In this document: one piece after another, positions 4,820-5,630 of the stretch
How the letters are laid out: each line of letters begins with the position of its first letter
Numbering within the stretch: the first letter of the stretch is position 1
Assembly (NCBI GenBank): GCA_024641445.1
Contig: JAHEDA010000168.1
Coordinates: 1-5,630 of the forward strand
Length of the DNA: 5,630 nt
Source: Gammaproteobacteria bacterium
GTDB taxonomy: Bacteria > Pseudomonadota > Gammaproteobacteria > UBA6429 > Thiohalophilaceae
Direction of reading: 5' to 3'
Translations under genes and position numbers: made by a program
The notes under the pieces: generated by a model
What the model saw: only the letters and a program-made list of their open reading frames with translations
Database searches by the model: none
What the model was told of the DNA's origin: nothing

Positions 4820-5630
4820 ATGTGTGGCATCTGTGGTGAATTGAATCTCAAGGGTGCGGGTGACCTCAGCGCAATTAAAAGTATGTTACCCGCGCTGGAG
4901 CGGCGTGGCCCGGATGCCGAGGGCACCTGGCAGCAGGGTCCGATGGCGATGGGGCAGCGTCGTCTCTCGATTATCGATCTGAACCCGCGCGCCAATCAGC
5001 CCATGGTCGATCATGAGCTGGGGCTGACCATCGTCTTCAATGGTGCCATTTACAATTACCCGGAATTGCGCCAACAATTTATTGCCGAGGGTTACAACTG
5101 TTTCACCGAGGGTGACACCGAGGTGATCCTCAAGGCCTATCACAAGTGGGGCGAGCGTTGCCCCGAATATCTGCATGGCATGTTTGCCTTTGCGATTTGG
5201 GATCACCAGAAGCAGGTACTCTTTTGTGCACGTGATCGCATGGGCATTAAGCCCTTCTACCACAGTACCCAGAATGGACGCTGGCGCTTTGCCTCCAATC
5301 CGCAGGCCTTAATCGCCGCTGGTGGTGTGGATGTAGCCATTGACCCTGTTGGCCTGCATCACCAATTTACCCTTCACGCCGTCATCCCCGCGCCCCATAC
5401 GATCCTCAAGGGTGTGCGGAAGCTCCGACCTGGCTATAGCCTGACGATTGACCACCGAGGCAAGGTGAGCGAACGCCGCTATTGGTTCCTCAAGGCGCAG
5501 CGCCCAAGTCTTGCAAAGACTGAGGCTGAGTGGACCCAGGTAATCCACGATGCCCTGCGCGAGGCGGTGCGCAAGCGTCTGGTCGTGGCGGACGTGCCAG
5601 TAGGTGTCTTGCTCTCTGGCGGGCTGGATT
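4820..5630 (+). CDS. asnO: N-acetylglutaminylglutamine amide synthase-type amidotransferase, N-terminal 270 residues (cut by window edge)
   Basis: This asparagine-synthase-like enzyme probably amidates the dipeptide N-acetylglutaminylglutamine to NAGGN, a compatible solute made under osmotic stress. The class II glutaminase domain starts MCGICGEL, with C2 as nucleophile after Met removal. It continues through RRGPDAEG (28-35), GQRRLSIIDL (45-54), VFNGAIYNY (72-80) and GDTEV (98-102). CARDRMGIKPFY (136-147) and ASNPQALIAAGGVDVAIDP (158-176) follow. The synthetase domain begins before DVPVGVLLSGGLD (258-270), the ATP-binding PP-loop, where the window ends. HHQFTLHAVIPAPHTILKGVRKLRPG (180-205) and MVDHELGLTIVFNG (62-75) resemble the NAGGN amidotransferase subfamily more than ordinary AsnB. 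A76 stands where E. coli-type AsnB has Glu (FNGEIYN). The ATG is fixed by the need for Cys at position 2; upstream only a weak GGTGG (4802-4806) could bind ribosomes. In known clusters an acetyltransferase-ligase (ngg) and an M42-type peptidase follow; here they would lie beyond the edge. An AsnB of other use is the alternative. Confidence 0.8.
   Translation, partial: MCGICGELNLKGAGDLSAIKSMLPALERRGPDAEGTWQQGPMAMGQRRLSIIDLNPRANQPMVDHELGLTIVFNGAIYNYPELRQQFIAEGYNCFTEGDTEVILKAYHKWGERCPEYLHGMFAFAIWDHQKQVLFCARDRMGIKPFYHSTQNGRWRFASNPQALIAAGGVDVAIDPVGLHHQFTLHAVIPAPHTILKGVRKLRPGYSLTIDHRGKVSERRYWFLKAQRPSLAKTEAEWTQVIHDALREAVRKRLVVADVPVGVLLSGGLD

Noticed and set aside
4763..4840. A 25-codon frame (ATG at 4763) before and overlapping asnO, considered as a leader peptide
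   Set aside because: Mixed composition with no codon run, no hairpin-plus-U-run after it, and no ribosome binding site.
4886..5263. A 125-codon minus-strand open frame opposite the amidotransferase gene
   Set aside because: Antisense to the conserved glutaminase domain, which explains the coding signal on the other strand.

Overview
The window reads as a chromosomal segment of a proteobacterium, most likely a gammaproteobacterium. The arginine enzymes, the PuuD-type membrane protein and the NAGGN-type amidotransferase all look proteobacterial, and base composition is moderately GC-rich throughout. The species cannot be named from the sequence alone. No mobile element, CRISPR array, tRNA or rRNA is visible.

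Layout. The left part is on the minus strand. Reading in the direction of transcription, a small PuuD-family membrane protein (2206-1625) ends at a strong hairpin terminator (1608-1578). Then come a promoter-like pair (1568-1540), a second terminator-like hairpin with a U-run (1524-1488), argD (1476-301, acetylornithine aminotransferase) and, 29 bases further on, argF (271 to the left edge, ornithine carbamoyltransferase, cut by the window). argD and argF supply two steps of arginine synthesis and look like one operon.

The right part is on the plus strand. It holds a complete hydantoinase B/oxoprolinase-type subunit (2359-3903) with no A subunit beside it, and an unrecognised 227-residue exported protein that looks like a small outer-membrane beta-barrel (3991-4674). 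After a clear terminator (4697-4727) comes the first 270 residues of an asparagine-synthase-like amidotransferase (4820 to the right edge). It resembles the enzyme that makes the osmoprotectant N-acetylglutaminylglutamine amide (NAGGN).

The most interesting place is the roughly 100-base argD leader. Any transcript entering argD from upstream must pass a GC-rich hairpin followed by a U6-A-U4 run that ends only 11 bases before the argD ATG. A 25-codon open frame covers this hairpin; it carries five arginine codons within ten residues, and its UGA overlaps the argD AUG. This is the arrangement expected of transcription attenuation by an arginine leader peptide. The leader frame has no obvious ribosome binding site, however, and its ATG lies upstream of the start expected from the best promoter, so the hairpin is the firm part and the peptide is tentative.
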